From NCBI GenBank assembly GCA_900549535.1, contig UROR01000025.1:1-21783 (forward strand): a stretch of 21,783 nt of DNA. Reading direction: 5' to 3'. This document shows positions 14,262 through 21,730 of this stretch, piece by piece; position 1 is the stretch's first letter, and every line of letters starts with the position of its first letter. The notes beneath the pieces are model-generated. The model did no database searches and was not told the origin of the DNA. It saw nothing but the letters and a program-made list of their open reading frames with translations. This DNA is from an uncultured Collinsella sp. Its GTDB lineage: Bacteria > Actinomycetota > Coriobacteriia > Coriobacteriales > Coriobacteriaceae. A program made the translations under genes and the position numbers.

Positions 14262-15575
14262 TTAGTTGCGCTTGAGGTGGACGACCGTTTCGCAGTGGAA
14301 GGTTTGCGGGAATAGGTCGACCGGCGTGATCTTGACGGGGGAGAAGGTGCCCTCCTCGACAAAGCGTTTGAGGTCGCGGGCCAGAGTTGCCGGGTCGCAG
14401 CTCACGTAGGCGACATCGCGGGCGCTCGTGCTGGCGATAAGGTCGATCGCCTCGGGCGCGAGGCCCGCGCGTGGCGGATCGACTACTAGGACATCGGCGT
14501 CCTGATCGGGGAACTCGCGCACCGCGTCGCCGCCGATGACGTCGACGTTATCGAGCTTGTTGATCTCCAGGTTGCGACGCAGGTCGCGCACGGCCGGGCC
14601 GTAGGCTTCGACGGCGGCGACAAAATCGCAGCGGCGAGCGAGCGGCAGGGTAAAGGTGCCGGCACCGCAGTACAGGTCCACGGCTAGCTCGTCTTCCTGC
14701 GGGTCGAGGGCGTCCATAACGAGCTCAATCAGAATCTCGGCGCCCTTGGTATTGACCTGGAAAAACGACGGGGCAGATAAGCGCATCTGGCCTTCGGCGG
14801 TATTCTCGGTCCACGAGCCCTCGCCGGCGAGCATCTCGACTTTGGAGACACGGCGGGCTTTCTTTTCGCCCTTGCTCATCACACGCACCACGCTCGTGGG
14901 ATGAGCGGCGTCCGCCAGCACGCGGGAGACCTGCGAGCGCGGGAAGGAACCCGTGGGCGTCCAGAGTGCGACCTCGAGCGCCTTGGTGCGACGCGAGGCA
15001 CGAATGCCCACGCGCTCAAGGCCCAGATCGTGGCTGCCGCTCAGATAGTTGAGCGCGCCGACGACCGATTTGAGTGCCTTCGGGAAGCGTTTGTCGAACA
15101 ACGGACACGAATCGACGGTCACGATTTTGCTGGGATCGACGCCGTGCATGCCAAGGCGCACGCGACCGTTGACGACGGTCGGTTCGAGCTCGATTTTATT
15201 GCGGTAGCCCCAGTCGTCCTTGGTGTGGCGGATGGGCTGCACCAACTCATCGACCTGCTCAGGAGCGAACTTGCCGATGCGCTCGAGCGTGGAGCGCAGG
15301 TTTTGCTCCTTGGCGGCGAGCTGCGCCGTGCGTGAGAGATTGCCCCACGAGCAGCCGCCGCAGATGCCCACGAAGGGGCAGGGAGGCTGAATGCGATCGG
15401 GGCTTGGCTCCAGAATCTCGGTGGTGCGGGCGCGCATGAACGACTTGCCGTCCTGTACGACCTCGGCCTCGACGGCGTCGCCTGCCACGGCGCCCTGCAC
15501 AAAGACGGCCTTGCCGTTGTCGGCGTGCGCCAGCCCGTCGGCGCCGTAGGTCATCGATTCGATAGTGAGCTTCAT
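14262..15575 (-). CDS. rlmD: 23S rRNA (uracil-5-)-methyltransferase, RlmD/RumA family
   Basis: SAM-dependent enzyme that methylates a uridine of 23S rRNA at carbon 5 (U1939 or U747 in E. coli numbering; which one cannot be told). The product from ATG 15575 has 437 residues: a TRAM-like RNA-binding domain (about 1-55), a 4Fe-4S cluster motif C66-P-F-V-G-I-C72-G-G-C75 with a fourth Cys157, then the methyltransferase domain with Q-V-N-T-K (273-277), V-D-L-Y-C-G-A-G-T-F-T (299-309), V-V-D-P-P-R-A-G-L (364-372), the catalytic Cys393 in Y-V-S-C-D-P-A-T-L-A-R-D, and H-C-E-T-V near the end. A frame 12 residues longer exists, but the AGGCAGGGAT ribosome site and the TRAM start favour 15575. Bounded by terminators, it is probably monocistronic. 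Confidence 0.93.
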   Translation of the reverse strand: MKLTIESMTYGADGLAHADNGKAVFVQGAVAGDAVEAEVVQDGKSFMRARTTEILEPSPDRIQPPCPFVGICGGCSWGNLSRTAQLAAKEQNLRSTLERIGKFAPEQVDELVQPIRHTKDDWGYRNKIELEPTVVNGRVRLGMHGVDPSKIVTVDSCPLFDKRFPKALKSVVGALNYLSGSHDLGLERVGIRASRRTKALEVALWTPTGSFPRSQVSRVLADAAHPTSVVRVMSKGEKKARRVSKVEMLAGEGSWTENTAEGQMRLSAPSFFQVNTKGAEILIELVMDALDPQEDELAVDLYCGAGTFTLPLARRCDFVAAVEAYGPAVRDLRRNLEINKLDNVDVIGGDAVREFPDQDADVLVVDPPRAGLAPEAIDLIASTSARDVAYVSCDPATLARDLKRFVEEGTFSPVKITPVDLFPQTFHCETVVHLKRN

Positions 15576-15623
15576 ATCCCTGCCTGTCATTCGCGTTGTT
15601 GTCCGCACCATGGTAGCAGGGAA

Positions 15624-15665
15624 AAGCGCCCCGCATCCGAGGCTTTCCTCAAATGCGGGGCGCTT
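15624..15665 (-). terminator. Terminator of ppk1
   Basis: AAGCGCCCCGCAT (15624-15636) pairs perfectly with ATGCGGGGCGCTT (15653-15665), with a GAGG/CCTC inner stem. On the minus strand it ends CGCTTTTCC, 23 bp after the ppk1 stop codon. Confidence 0.85.
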
Positions 15666-15688
15666 CTACAAACTGCTTCTACAAACGA

Positions 15689-18091
15689 CTATTTCGTCTT
15701 GCCGGTAATGAGCGTCTTAAGACCCAGGCCGATCAGACCCAAGCCCATGCGCACGCGGCCGGGGCGATGGCGCTCGATGGCCTTGGTCTTGCCGGCGGGC
15801 TTATCGCGACGGGCGTTCGACTCGGGTGCGGGCTTGGTGACCTGCGGCTCGGGCCGAGGTACAGGTGCGGGCTTGGGCTCAATGACGGTCGCCTGGACCT
15901 TCTGAACCTCGAGTGTGGCCGGCTGCGGCTCAGGAGCAGGGGCGGGGGCGGGCTTTGCCTCGGCGGCGGCCTCGGCGTTGCGATAGGCGCGCTCCAGCAG
16001 GGCTTCCTGTGAGTTGAAGGGTTTCTCACCCTCTGCACGCTTCACGGGGACCCAAGTGCCGTCGCTCGTGAGGCTGCGGGCCTTCACGTTGTCGCGCAGC
16101 TGCATGCCCATGTACTCGTGCACCAGGGCACGGCAGGTGGGGTCGAGCACGGGGAAGGCGATCTCCACGCGGTGCTCGGTGTTGCGCGTCATCATGTCGG
16201 CCGAGCTCAGATAGATCATGTCCGAGTCCACGCCAAAGGCGTAAACGCGCGCATGCTCCAAAAAGCGTCCGACGATAGAACGGACATGCACGTTCTCGGT
16301 CTTGCCCGGAACGCCCGGCTTGATGCACGAGATGCCGCGGATGATCATGTCCACGCGCACACCAGCACACGATGCCTCGGCGATCTTGTCGATGACCTCG
16401 CGGTCGGTGAGCGAGTTGAGCTTAAAGAACACACGGGCGGGCTCGCCAGCGAGGGCGCGCTGGATCTCGCGATCCAGGCCGCGCATGATGAGCGGCTTCA
16501 GGCCGACCGGCGCCACGCCCAGGAAGCGGTAATCGCCGCGCAGGTTGCCCAGCGACAGGTTGCGGAAGAACAAGTTGGCGTCCTCGCCGATGCCGGGATG
16601 GGCGGTCATGAGCATAAAGTCGCTGTAGAGCTTGGCCGTCTTCTCGTTAAAGTTGCCGGTGCCCAACAGCGTCAGGCGTGTAAGCGCCATGCCCTCGCGA
16701 TAGGTGAGCTGGCAGATCTTGGAGTGGCACTTAAAGCCCTCGGAGCCGTAGATGACGGTGCAGCCTGCCTCTTCCAAGCGCTCGGCCCACTCGATGTTGT
16801 TCTGCTCATCGAAGCGGGCGCGGAGCTCCATGAGCACCGTGACCTCTTTGCCGTTCTCGGCGGCATCGATGAGCGACTCGCACAGGCGGCTCTGCTTGGC
16901 CACGCGGTAGAGCGTGATGCGCAGTGAGATGCACTCGGGGTCGTAGGCGGCCTCGTGCACCAGGTCCAGGAACGGGTTCATGGCCTCGTAAGGGTAAAAG
17001 AGCAGCTTGTCGTGCTGAAGTACCTGCTCGCGGATGGAGCGGGTCATATCGATGGTGGGGTTGGGCTGCGGCTTAAACGGCGTAAAGAGCAGCTCGTTGC
17101 GCAGGTGCTCGGGAATCTTGCCCTCAATGCCAAAGACATAGCCCAGGTTGAGCGGGATATCGCAGGTAAAGACCGAGCGACGCGAGAGCTCGAGCGCCTT
17201 GCGGATAGTCTTGAGCGTTGGCTTTTCGAGCGAGCCCGATACGGCGAGCACTACCGGCTGCAGGCGCAGGCGCTTCTTGAGGATGCGCTTCATGTGCTGG
17301 CGGTAATCCTCTTCCTCCTCGACGCCCTCGCCGTCCGGGTCGATGTCGGCGTTGCGGGTGACGCGGATGAGCGCGCGGTCGAGCGGCTTATAGGAGCCAA
17401 AGCAGCTGTCCAGGCAGGCGAGGATGACGTCCTCGAGCAAGATGTAGGAGTAGGTGCCGGTGGGCGAGGGGATCTCGACCACGCGGTTCATCGAGGCGGG
17501 AATCTCGATCAGGCCCAGCAGACTTTCCTCGTCGGTGACGCCGTCCAGGCCGCACGCCAGGTAGAGCGCGCCGTTGCGCAGGTTGGGGAAGGGGTGGCGC
17601 GGGTCGATCACCAGCGGTGAGATGACCGGCGACACGTAGGCCTGGAAGTAGCGGGTTACAAAGGTGCGCTCCTCGGGCGTAAGCGAATCGACACGCGCGC
17701 GGTGAACGCCCAGGGTGTCGAGCTTGCCCTCGATGTTCTTAAAGATGGACTCCCAACGGGTAAGGAGCCCGGGCATTTCGGCCATGACAGCATCGACCTG
17801 TTCGGAGGCGGTCATATTGCTCTTGTTGTCGATAGGCTGTTTTTTGAGCTCAGCAAGGTCGGACAGGCCGCCCACACGCACCATGAGAAACTCGTCGAGG
17901 TTTGACTCGAAGATCGAGACGAACTTAAGGCGCTCGAACAGCGGCACGGACTCATCAAAAGCCTCGTCGAGCACACGGTTGTCAAAGCGCAGCCAGCTGA
18001 GCTCTCGGTTCTGCGTGTACGAGAAGTCGCGCGGCGGTTTGCGCAGCTTTGCGGCGGCTTGCTTTTTTTCGATTTTGCTCGGCATATGCAT
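15689..18091 (-). CDS. ppk1: Polyphosphate kinase 1 with Pro/Ala-rich basic C-terminal tail
   Basis: Transfers the terminal phosphate of ATP to long-chain polyphosphate (reversible); acts at the inner face of the membrane or in polyP granules. The 800-residue product has the N-terminal N-R-E-L-S-W-L-R-F-D-N-R-V-L-D-E-A (28-44), F-V-S-I-F-E-S-N-L-D-E-F-L-M-V-R-V (57-73), the phosphorylated His456 in F-K-C-H-S-K (453-458), the second active-site His613 in G-R-F-L-E-H-A-R-V-Y, and S-S-A-D-M-M-T-R-N. The core ends at about 705; a tail of some 95 residues follows that is unusual: a Pro/Ala/Glu/Lys linker (about 706-757) and a basic, glycine-leucine end R-M-G-L-G-L-I-G-L-G-L-K. PPK1 is typically 690-740 residues. 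The start may be Met1 or Met3; neither has a strong ribosome site. Confidence 0.94.
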   Translation of the reverse strand: MHMPSKIEKKQAAAKLRKPPRDFSYTQNRELSWLRFDNRVLDEAFDESVPLFERLKFVSIFESNLDEFLMVRVGGLSDLAELKKQPIDNKSNMTASEQVDAVMAEMPGLLTRWESIFKNIEGKLDTLGVHRARVDSLTPEERTFVTRYFQAYVSPVISPLVIDPRHPFPNLRNGALYLACGLDGVTDEESLLGLIEIPASMNRVVEIPSPTGTYSYILLEDVILACLDSCFGSYKPLDRALIRVTRNADIDPDGEGVEEEEDYRQHMKRILKKRLRLQPVVLAVSGSLEKPTLKTIRKALELSRRSVFTCDIPLNLGYVFGIEGKIPEHLRNELLFTPFKPQPNPTIDMTRSIREQVLQHDKLLFYPYEAMNPFLDLVHEAAYDPECISLRITLYRVAKQSRLCESLIDAAENGKEVTVLMELRARFDEQNNIEWAERLEEAGCTVIYGSEGFKCHSKICQLTYREGMALTRLTLLGTGNFNEKTAKLYSDFMLMTAHPGIGEDANLFFRNLSLGNLRGDYRFLGVAPVGLKPLIMRGLDREIQRALAGEPARVFFKLNSLTDREVIDKIAEASCAGVRVDMIIRGISCIKPGVPGKTENVHVRSIVGRFLEHARVYAFGVDSDMIYLSSADMMTRNTEHRVEIAFPVLDPTCRALVHEYMGMQLRDNVKARSLTSDGTWVPVKRAEGEKPFNSQEALLERAYRNAEAAAEAKPAPAPAPEPQPATLEVQKVQATVIEPKPAPVPRPEPQVTKPAPESNARRDKPAGKTKAIERHRPGRVRMGLGLIGLGLKTLITGKTK

Positions 18092-18120
18092 CTGTCCGTT
18101 CAGTCCCCGCAGGGGACGGT

Positions 18121-18148
18121 AGCCTAACCCTATTCACTATTGTCTCAA
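18121..18148 (-). promoter_or_regulatory. Possible ppk1 promoter
   Basis: On the minus strand TTGAGA (18148-18143) and TAGGCT (18126-18121) are 16 bp apart, placing a transcript start about 20 bp before the ppk1 ATG. The -10 is poor, so this is only a candidate. Confidence 0.3.
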
Positions 18149-18480
18149 TTTAGTCGACTTGTGGCACGGACGTATTGTGCGAACGGTATCTTTACCTACT
18201 TCTTACGCCGTCAAGGCATGCAACTAACTGCCCGACTCGTTTTGAAAACAATCTATATCCATACTCAATTGGTGAGGATGTATGAATAAGAATGATTGCT
18301 AGCTGAATATAATCGAATCCAAATTGAATCATGGACAGACGACATAAATATGCAGAAAACAGTTTTAGCTATGCAATTCCTAAACATGAAATTATTTGTG
18401 CAATCTTGCTCAATTCCTTAGAAAAAAGAACGATTACCTTTGAAAACCTGCTTTAGAGAACTGAAGTGCATCATGGGGGA
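18149..18480. other. AT-rich intergenic stretch, no gene recognised
   Basis: This 332-bp stretch is much richer in A+T than the surrounding genes, has stops in all frames, and holds no ORF with a ribosome site. A single reverse copy of the ACCGTTCGC-type box (GAACGGTATC, 18181-18190) lies here without a partner at 21 bp. It may supply curvature or UP-like sequence to the arcA promoter. Confidence 0.5.
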
Positions 18481-18494
18481 ATCATATGCGATAT

Positions 18495-18524
18495 ACCGTT
18501 CATCGCACTTTGCTGACCGTTCGG
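18495..18524 (+). promoter_or_regulatory. LytTR-type direct repeats upstream of arcA copy 1
   Basis: ACCGTTCAT (18495-18503) and ACCGTTCGG (18516-18524) are 9-bp direct repeats separated by 12 bp. Both fit the published LytTR-domain consensus [TA][AC][CA]GTTN[AG][TG] with 12-13 bp spacing. Repeat 2 ends 31 bp before the -10, as in the second arcA copy. The 22 bp from 18516 (ACCGTTCGGGGGCGAGGTGG then AA) are identical in both copies. Confidence 0.65.
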
Positions 18525-18532
18525 GGGCGAGG

Positions 18533-18561
18533 TGGAATTGCGGGTGGTTTTTGGATATAAC
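18533..18561 (+). promoter_or_regulatory. arcA copy 1 promoter (-35 TGGAAT, -10 TATAAC)
   Basis: TGGAAT (18533-18538), 17 bp, TATAAC (18556-18561). The poor -35 fits activator dependence. The same boxes and spacing (TGGAAG, 17 bp, TATAAA) precede the second arcA. Confidence 0.6.
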
Positions 18562-18578
18562 TAGAGCTGTCAGCAAGC

Positions 18579-18643
18579 AGCGTCTCATATGGAGGGGCGC
18601 TGATACATTCGGCCAGTAAGGCCCGAAAGAAAGGTAGGAGGCC
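18579..18643 (+). promoter_or_regulatory. Structured 5' leader of arcA copy 1 (two hairpins)
   Basis: Hairpin 1 pairs AGCGTCTC (18579-18586) with GGGGCGCT (18594-18601). Hairpin 2 pairs TTCGGCC (18608-18614) with GGCCCGAA (18620-18627), with one bulged C. The strong ribosome site GGTAGGAGG follows. The second arcA copy can form both hairpins despite sequence changes in the stems. Confidence 0.55.
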
Positions 18644-19885
18644 ATGACGAAAGGTCTGCACGTGCCTTCCGAGATCGGCAAGCTCAGGAAGGTCTGCCTG
18701 CACCGTCCCGGCGACGAGCTCCTCAACCTGCCGCCCGACGAGCTCGAGCGACTCCTGTTCGACGACGTCCCGTTCCTGGAGGTCGCACAGCAGGAGCACG
18801 ACACCTTCGCCCAGATCCTGAGGGACCAGGGCGTGGAGGTCCTCTACCTCGAGAACCTCGTCGCCGAGGTGTTCGACCAGGTCCCCGGCGCCCGCGCCGA
18901 GTTCACCGACCAGTACATCGCCGAGGCCGGCATCCGCGGCCAGCACATGCCGCAGATCGTCCGCGAGAAGCTGGACTCCATCGAGGACAACCTCGAGTTC
19001 GTCAAGAAGACCATGGCCGGCATGACCAAGGCCGAGATCGACATGCCCCTCACGGCGTCCACGACCCTCGACTCCCTGGTCAACTCCGAGTCCGAGTCCG
19101 ACCTGATCATCGACCCGATGCCCAACCTCTACTTCACCCGCGACCCGTTCGCGGTCGTCGGCGAGGGCGTCAACCTCAACCGCATGTACTCGGTCACCCG
19201 CAACCGCGAGACCCTGTACGGCAAGTACGTCTTCAAGTACCACCCCGACTACAAGGACGTCTCCCTGTACTTCCGCCGCGACTGCCAGTTCCACACCGAG
19301 GGCGGCGACGTGCTGAACATCAACGAGAAGACCCTCGCCGTCGGCATCTCCCAGCGCACCCAGGCCGCCGCTATCGACGTCATGGCCCAGAACATCTTCT
19401 GGAACTCCGACTCCAAGGTCGAGCGCATCCTGGCCTTCGACATCCCGGTCTCGCGCGCCTTCATGCACCTCGACACGGTCTTCACCCAGATCGACGTCGA
19501 TAAGTTCACGATCCACCCCGCCATCATGGGCACCCTGCGCGTCTACGAGCTGACCGCCGGCAAGAACCCGGGCGACGTGAACATCCGCCTGATCGAGGAC
19601 ACCCTCGAGCACGTCCTGGAGGACGCCACCGGCGTCGACCAGGTCAAGCTGATCCCCTGCGGCGGCGGCGACCCGATCGCGGCCTCCCGCGAGCAGTGGA
19701 ACGACGGCTCCAACACCCTGTGCGTCGAGCCCGGCAAGATCTGCGTCTACGCCCGCAACACCGTCACCAACGACGTGCTGTACAAGGAGGGCCTGGACCT
19801 TCTCGTCGTGCCCTCCGCCGAGCTCTCCCGCGGCCGCGGCGGCCCGCGCTGCATGAGCATGCCCTTCTGGCGCGAGGACCTCTAA
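18644..19885 (+). CDS. arcA: Arginine deiminase, copy 1
   Basis: Hydrolyses L-arginine to citrulline and ammonia, the first step of the arginine deiminase pathway that yields ATP via carbamoyl phosphate and raises pH. The 413-residue product has the usual length and all catalytic landmarks: N-L-Y-F-T-R-D167-P, F-H217-T-E219-G-G-D, M-H275-L-D277, and the nucleophile Cys403 in G-G-P-R-C-M-S-M-P. It is cytoplasmic. The ribosome site GGTAGGAGG is 4-5 bases before the ATG. Codons are almost all C- or G-ending (CTC, GTC, GAC, ATC), the strongest bias in the window, suggesting very high expression. No arcB, arcC or arcD is present here. A second copy, identical over its first 53 bases, begins at 21731. 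Confidence 0.97.
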   Translation: MTKGLHVPSEIGKLRKVCLHRPGDELLNLPPDELERLLFDDVPFLEVAQQEHDTFAQILRDQGVEVLYLENLVAEVFDQVPGARAEFTDQYIAEAGIRGQHMPQIVREKLDSIEDNLEFVKKTMAGMTKAEIDMPLTASTTLDSLVNSESESDLIIDPMPNLYFTRDPFAVVGEGVNLNRMYSVTRNRETLYGKYVFKYHPDYKDVSLYFRRDCQFHTEGGDVLNINEKTLAVGISQRTQAAAIDVMAQNIFWNSDSKVERILAFDIPVSRAFMHLDTVFTQIDVDKFTIHPAIMGTLRVYELTAGKNPGDVNIRLIEDTLEHVLEDATGVDQVKLIPCGGGDPIAASREQWNDGSNTLCVEPGKICVYARNTVTNDVLYKEGLDLLVVPSAELSRGRGGPRCMSMPFWREDL

Positions 19886-19947
19886 GGTCTTCAAGGACCC
19901 GTATAGGTCTTAATACATACATCTAGCTGCCATTAGATGTCTCCCAA

Positions 19948-19977
19948 TGGGGCGGTGCGGGTATTCGCACCGCCCCA
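19948..19977 (+). terminator. Terminator-like hairpin after arcA
   Basis: TGGGGCGGTGCG (19948-19959) pairs perfectly with CGCACCGCCCCA (19966-19977) around GGTATT, followed by ATCTTGTTT. The weak T run may allow some read-through to the aminotransferase, for which I see no clear promoter of its own. Confidence 0.75.
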
Positions 19978-20034
19978 ATCTTGTTTGAGGAGCGTCAACA
20001 CGATTGGATGACTGCTTTTGTAAGGAGCTTGGCC

Positions 20035-21159
20035 ATGGATATCAAGACGATCGGCGTTGAGGAATGGCTTAACGTTTGGGAGAAGAGCGCCACGTGGGAT
20101 ATCGCCCAGTCGACGATCTCCTCGCTTACCATGGGCGAGCTGCGCGCGCTCGACGAGCAGGACGGCGCCACGTTCTATGAACGCCTGGACCGCGAGAAGA
20201 TGAACTACGGCTGGATCGAGGGTTCGCCGGAGTTTAAGGCCGAGGTTGCCAAGCTGTATCGTCGCGAGGTCAATCCCGATCACATCCTGCAGACCAATGG
20301 CTGCACGGGCGCCAATCTCAACGCCATCATGGCTGTAGTCGAGCCCGGCGACCACGTTATCGCCGAGTGGCCTACCTATGCGCCGCTCTATGAGATCCCG
20401 CGTACGCTCGGCGCCGAGGTCGAGTATTGGGAGCTTCGCGAGGAGCTCGGATGGAAACCCGATATCGAGGAGCTCAAGCGCTCGGTGCGCCCCAACACGA
20501 AGCTCATCTGCATCAACAACGCATCGAACCCCATCGGTACGGTGCTTGATGCCGATACGCTCGGCCAGATTGCCGAGATCGCCCGCTCGGTTGGCGCCTA
20601 TGTGCTGTGCGACGAGGTGTACCTGCCGCTTGAGAACACTGAGGACTTTTTGTCGATGGCCGATGTGTACGAGAAGGCCATCGTCACCAACTCGGTGTCC
20701 AAGACCTATTCGACGCCCGCGGCCCGCGTGGGCTGGGTTGTGGCAGACGAAGAGGTATCTAACCGCATTCGCACGTACCGCGACTACACCATGATTTGCG
20801 GCGGCGTGTTCAACGACGCCCTGGCGACCTATGTGCTCAAGCACAAGGACAAGATCCTCGAGCGCAACCGCAAGATCGTGTTTGGAAACCGCGATATCGC
20901 GCAGGCTTGGATTGATACGCAGCATCGCGTTTCCTGGACGGCCCCGCAGGGCGTGTCTACCTCGTTTATCAAGCTTGATATTCCCGAGGACGACGAGGGG
21001 TTCTGCAAGCGCCTGCTGGCCGAGAGGGGAGTGCTGTTGGTTCCCGGTAGCCGCTTTGAGCTTCCCTGCGGCGCACGCCTAGGCTACCGCGCGAGCGAGG
21101 ACGTTCTGCGCGAGGGTCTGAGGCTTTTGGGCGAGGCACTGGCGGAGTTCGATCGCTAG
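20035..21159 (+). CDS. PLP-dependent class I/II aminotransferase linked with arginine deiminase
   Basis: Fold-type I PLP enzyme of 374 residues. Visible landmarks: Y-G-W-I-E-G-S (near 60), T-N-G-C-T-G-A-N at the phosphate-binding turn, N165-P in N-N-A-S-N-P-I-G-T, D193-E-V-Y196, the Schiff-base lysine K223 in S-V-S-K-T-Y-S, R231-V-G-W, and R348 near the C-terminus for substrate carboxylate. It lies between two arcA copies, and family resemblance (the Y-G-W-x-E-G and G-C-T-G-A-N pattern) is to enzymes annotated near arginine catabolism or as capreomycidine-synthase-like; an arginine, citrulline or ornithine substrate is inferred, not shown. A frame from TTG 19981 is open, but TAAGGAG 7 bases before ATG 20035 sets the start. 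Codon use is ordinary, unlike arcA. Confidence 0.88.
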   Translation: MDIKTIGVEEWLNVWEKSATWDIAQSTISSLTMGELRALDEQDGATFYERLDREKMNYGWIEGSPEFKAEVAKLYRREVNPDHILQTNGCTGANLNAIMAVVEPGDHVIAEWPTYAPLYEIPRTLGAEVEYWELREELGWKPDIEELKRSVRPNTKLICINNASNPIGTVLDADTLGQIAEIARSVGAYVLCDEVYLPLENTEDFLSMADVYEKAIVTNSVSKTYSTPAARVGWVVADEEVSNRIRTYRDYTMICGGVFNDALATYVLKHKDKILERNRKIVFGNRDIAQAWIDTQHRVSWTAPQGVSTSFIKLDIPEDDEGFCKRLLAERGVLLVPGSRFELPCGARLGYRASEDVLREGLRLLGEALAEFDR

Positions 21160-21207
21160 GATTCCGACGGCTCTCAAAACCGCTCAAATCTGTCTACGAT
21201 TATCGAT

Positions 21208-21246
21208 AACAGTCCCGTTTCCCATGAGGGGAGCGGGACTGTTTTT
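21208..21246 (+). terminator. Terminator of the aminotransferase gene
   Basis: AACAGTCCCG (21208-21217) pairs perfectly with CGGGACTGTT (21234-21243), with an inner TTCCC/GGGGA stem, then a T5 run (21242-21246). This separates the aminotransferase transcript from the second arcA. Confidence 0.92.
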
Positions 21247-21324
21247 CTATACCGAGAAGTCAAGTTGTTACAAATGAGGCCATAAGGCGAGCCGGTATCC
21301 GATGGGCCTTATACTGAGCTTCCG

Positions 21325-21354
21325 GTGAACGGTATCAAGCGTCTGGTAAACGGT
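21325..21354 (-). promoter_or_regulatory. Second LytTR-type repeat pair, reverse orientation
   Basis: On the minus strand ACCGTTTAC (21354-21346) and ACCGTTCAC (21333-21325) are 21 bp apart start to start, the same spacing as the arcA sites. The last base (C) departs from the LytTR consensus. No minus-strand gene follows, so it may be an auxiliary binding site for the arcA copy 2 promoter some 250 bp away. Confidence 0.4.
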
Positions 21355-21580
21355 AATTTGTTACCAGAAATGAATAGGACAAACTTTTTTCTGAATAAAA
21401 ATGAAAATGGTTGAGACGCGGTATGAATCGCTAATTCTATTCATAGCTTTATTGGAAATATGCAATTTGAGGGTGGTTTAATAAAGTTAAGTTTCATTTG
21501 TTATTTGGATTGAAAACGCGTTTAAGCACGTAAATAAACTTTATTAAATCAAAGTGTGCCATGCGTGAAGTATATGTGTA
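21355..21580. other. AT-rich intergenic stretch upstream of arcA copy 2, no gene
   Basis: About 225 bp of low-GC sequence without any ORF that has a ribosome site. It contains a 12-bp perfect inverted repeat, TTTAATAAAGTT (21477-21488) and AACTTTATTAAA (21537-21548), 48 bp apart, and a 10-bp palindrome AAACGCGTTT (21514-21523) between them. These may bind regulators. Confidence 0.5.
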
Positions 21581-21581
21581 T

Positions 21582-21611
21582 GCCGTTCACCCCTCATATA
21601 AAACCGTTCGG
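21582..21611 (+). promoter_or_regulatory. LytTR-type direct repeats upstream of arcA copy 2
   Basis: GCCGTTCAC (21582-21590) and ACCGTTCGG (21603-21611), 21 bp start to start. The second repeat fits the LytTR consensus fully; the first departs at its two end positions. Spacing to the -10 is 31 bp, identical to copy 1. Confidence 0.6.
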
Positions 21612-21619
21612 GGGCGAGG

Positions 21620-21648
21620 TGGAAGTATGAACTGATTTTGGATATAAA
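21620..21648 (+). promoter_or_regulatory. arcA copy 2 promoter (-35 TGGAAG, -10 TATAAA)
   Basis: TGGAAG (21620-21625), 17 bp, TATAAA (21643-21648), aligning without gaps to the copy 1 promoter though the spacer sequence differs. Confidence 0.6.
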
Positions 21649-21663
21649 TATGTCGTCAGCAAT

Positions 21664-21730
21664 AACGCCTCACACGGAGGGGCGCTAACGAATCGGCCCT
21701 GACAGGGGCCCGAAAGAAAGGTAGGAGGCC
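21664..21730 (+). promoter_or_regulatory. Structured 5' leader of arcA copy 2
   Basis: Hairpin 1: AACGCCTC (21664-21671) with GGGGCGCT (21679-21686), one mismatch. Hairpin 2: TCGGCCCT (21693-21700) with AGGGGCCCGA (21704-21713), with a bulged C as in copy 1 and one extra unpaired G. The stems differ in sequence from copy 1 but still pair. The ribosome site GGTAGGAGG is identical. Confidence 0.55.

Noticed and set aside
18495..18524. ArgR (ARG box) or FNR/CRP operator upstream of arcA
   Set aside because: The boxes are direct, not inverted, repeats and lack the AT-rich ARG-box palindrome and the TTGAT/TGTGA half-sites; the LytTR pattern fits far better.
18500..19894. 464-codon open frame antisense to arcA
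   Set aside because: Same cause: extreme C/G third-position bias of arcA removes antisense stops. Composition is repetitive Gly/Val/Asp/Leu and no motif is recognisable.
19981..20034. TTG start giving the aminotransferase 18 extra residues
   Set aside because: The extension lies directly on the terminator hairpin's 3' side, and TAAGGAG with correct spacing points to ATG 20035.
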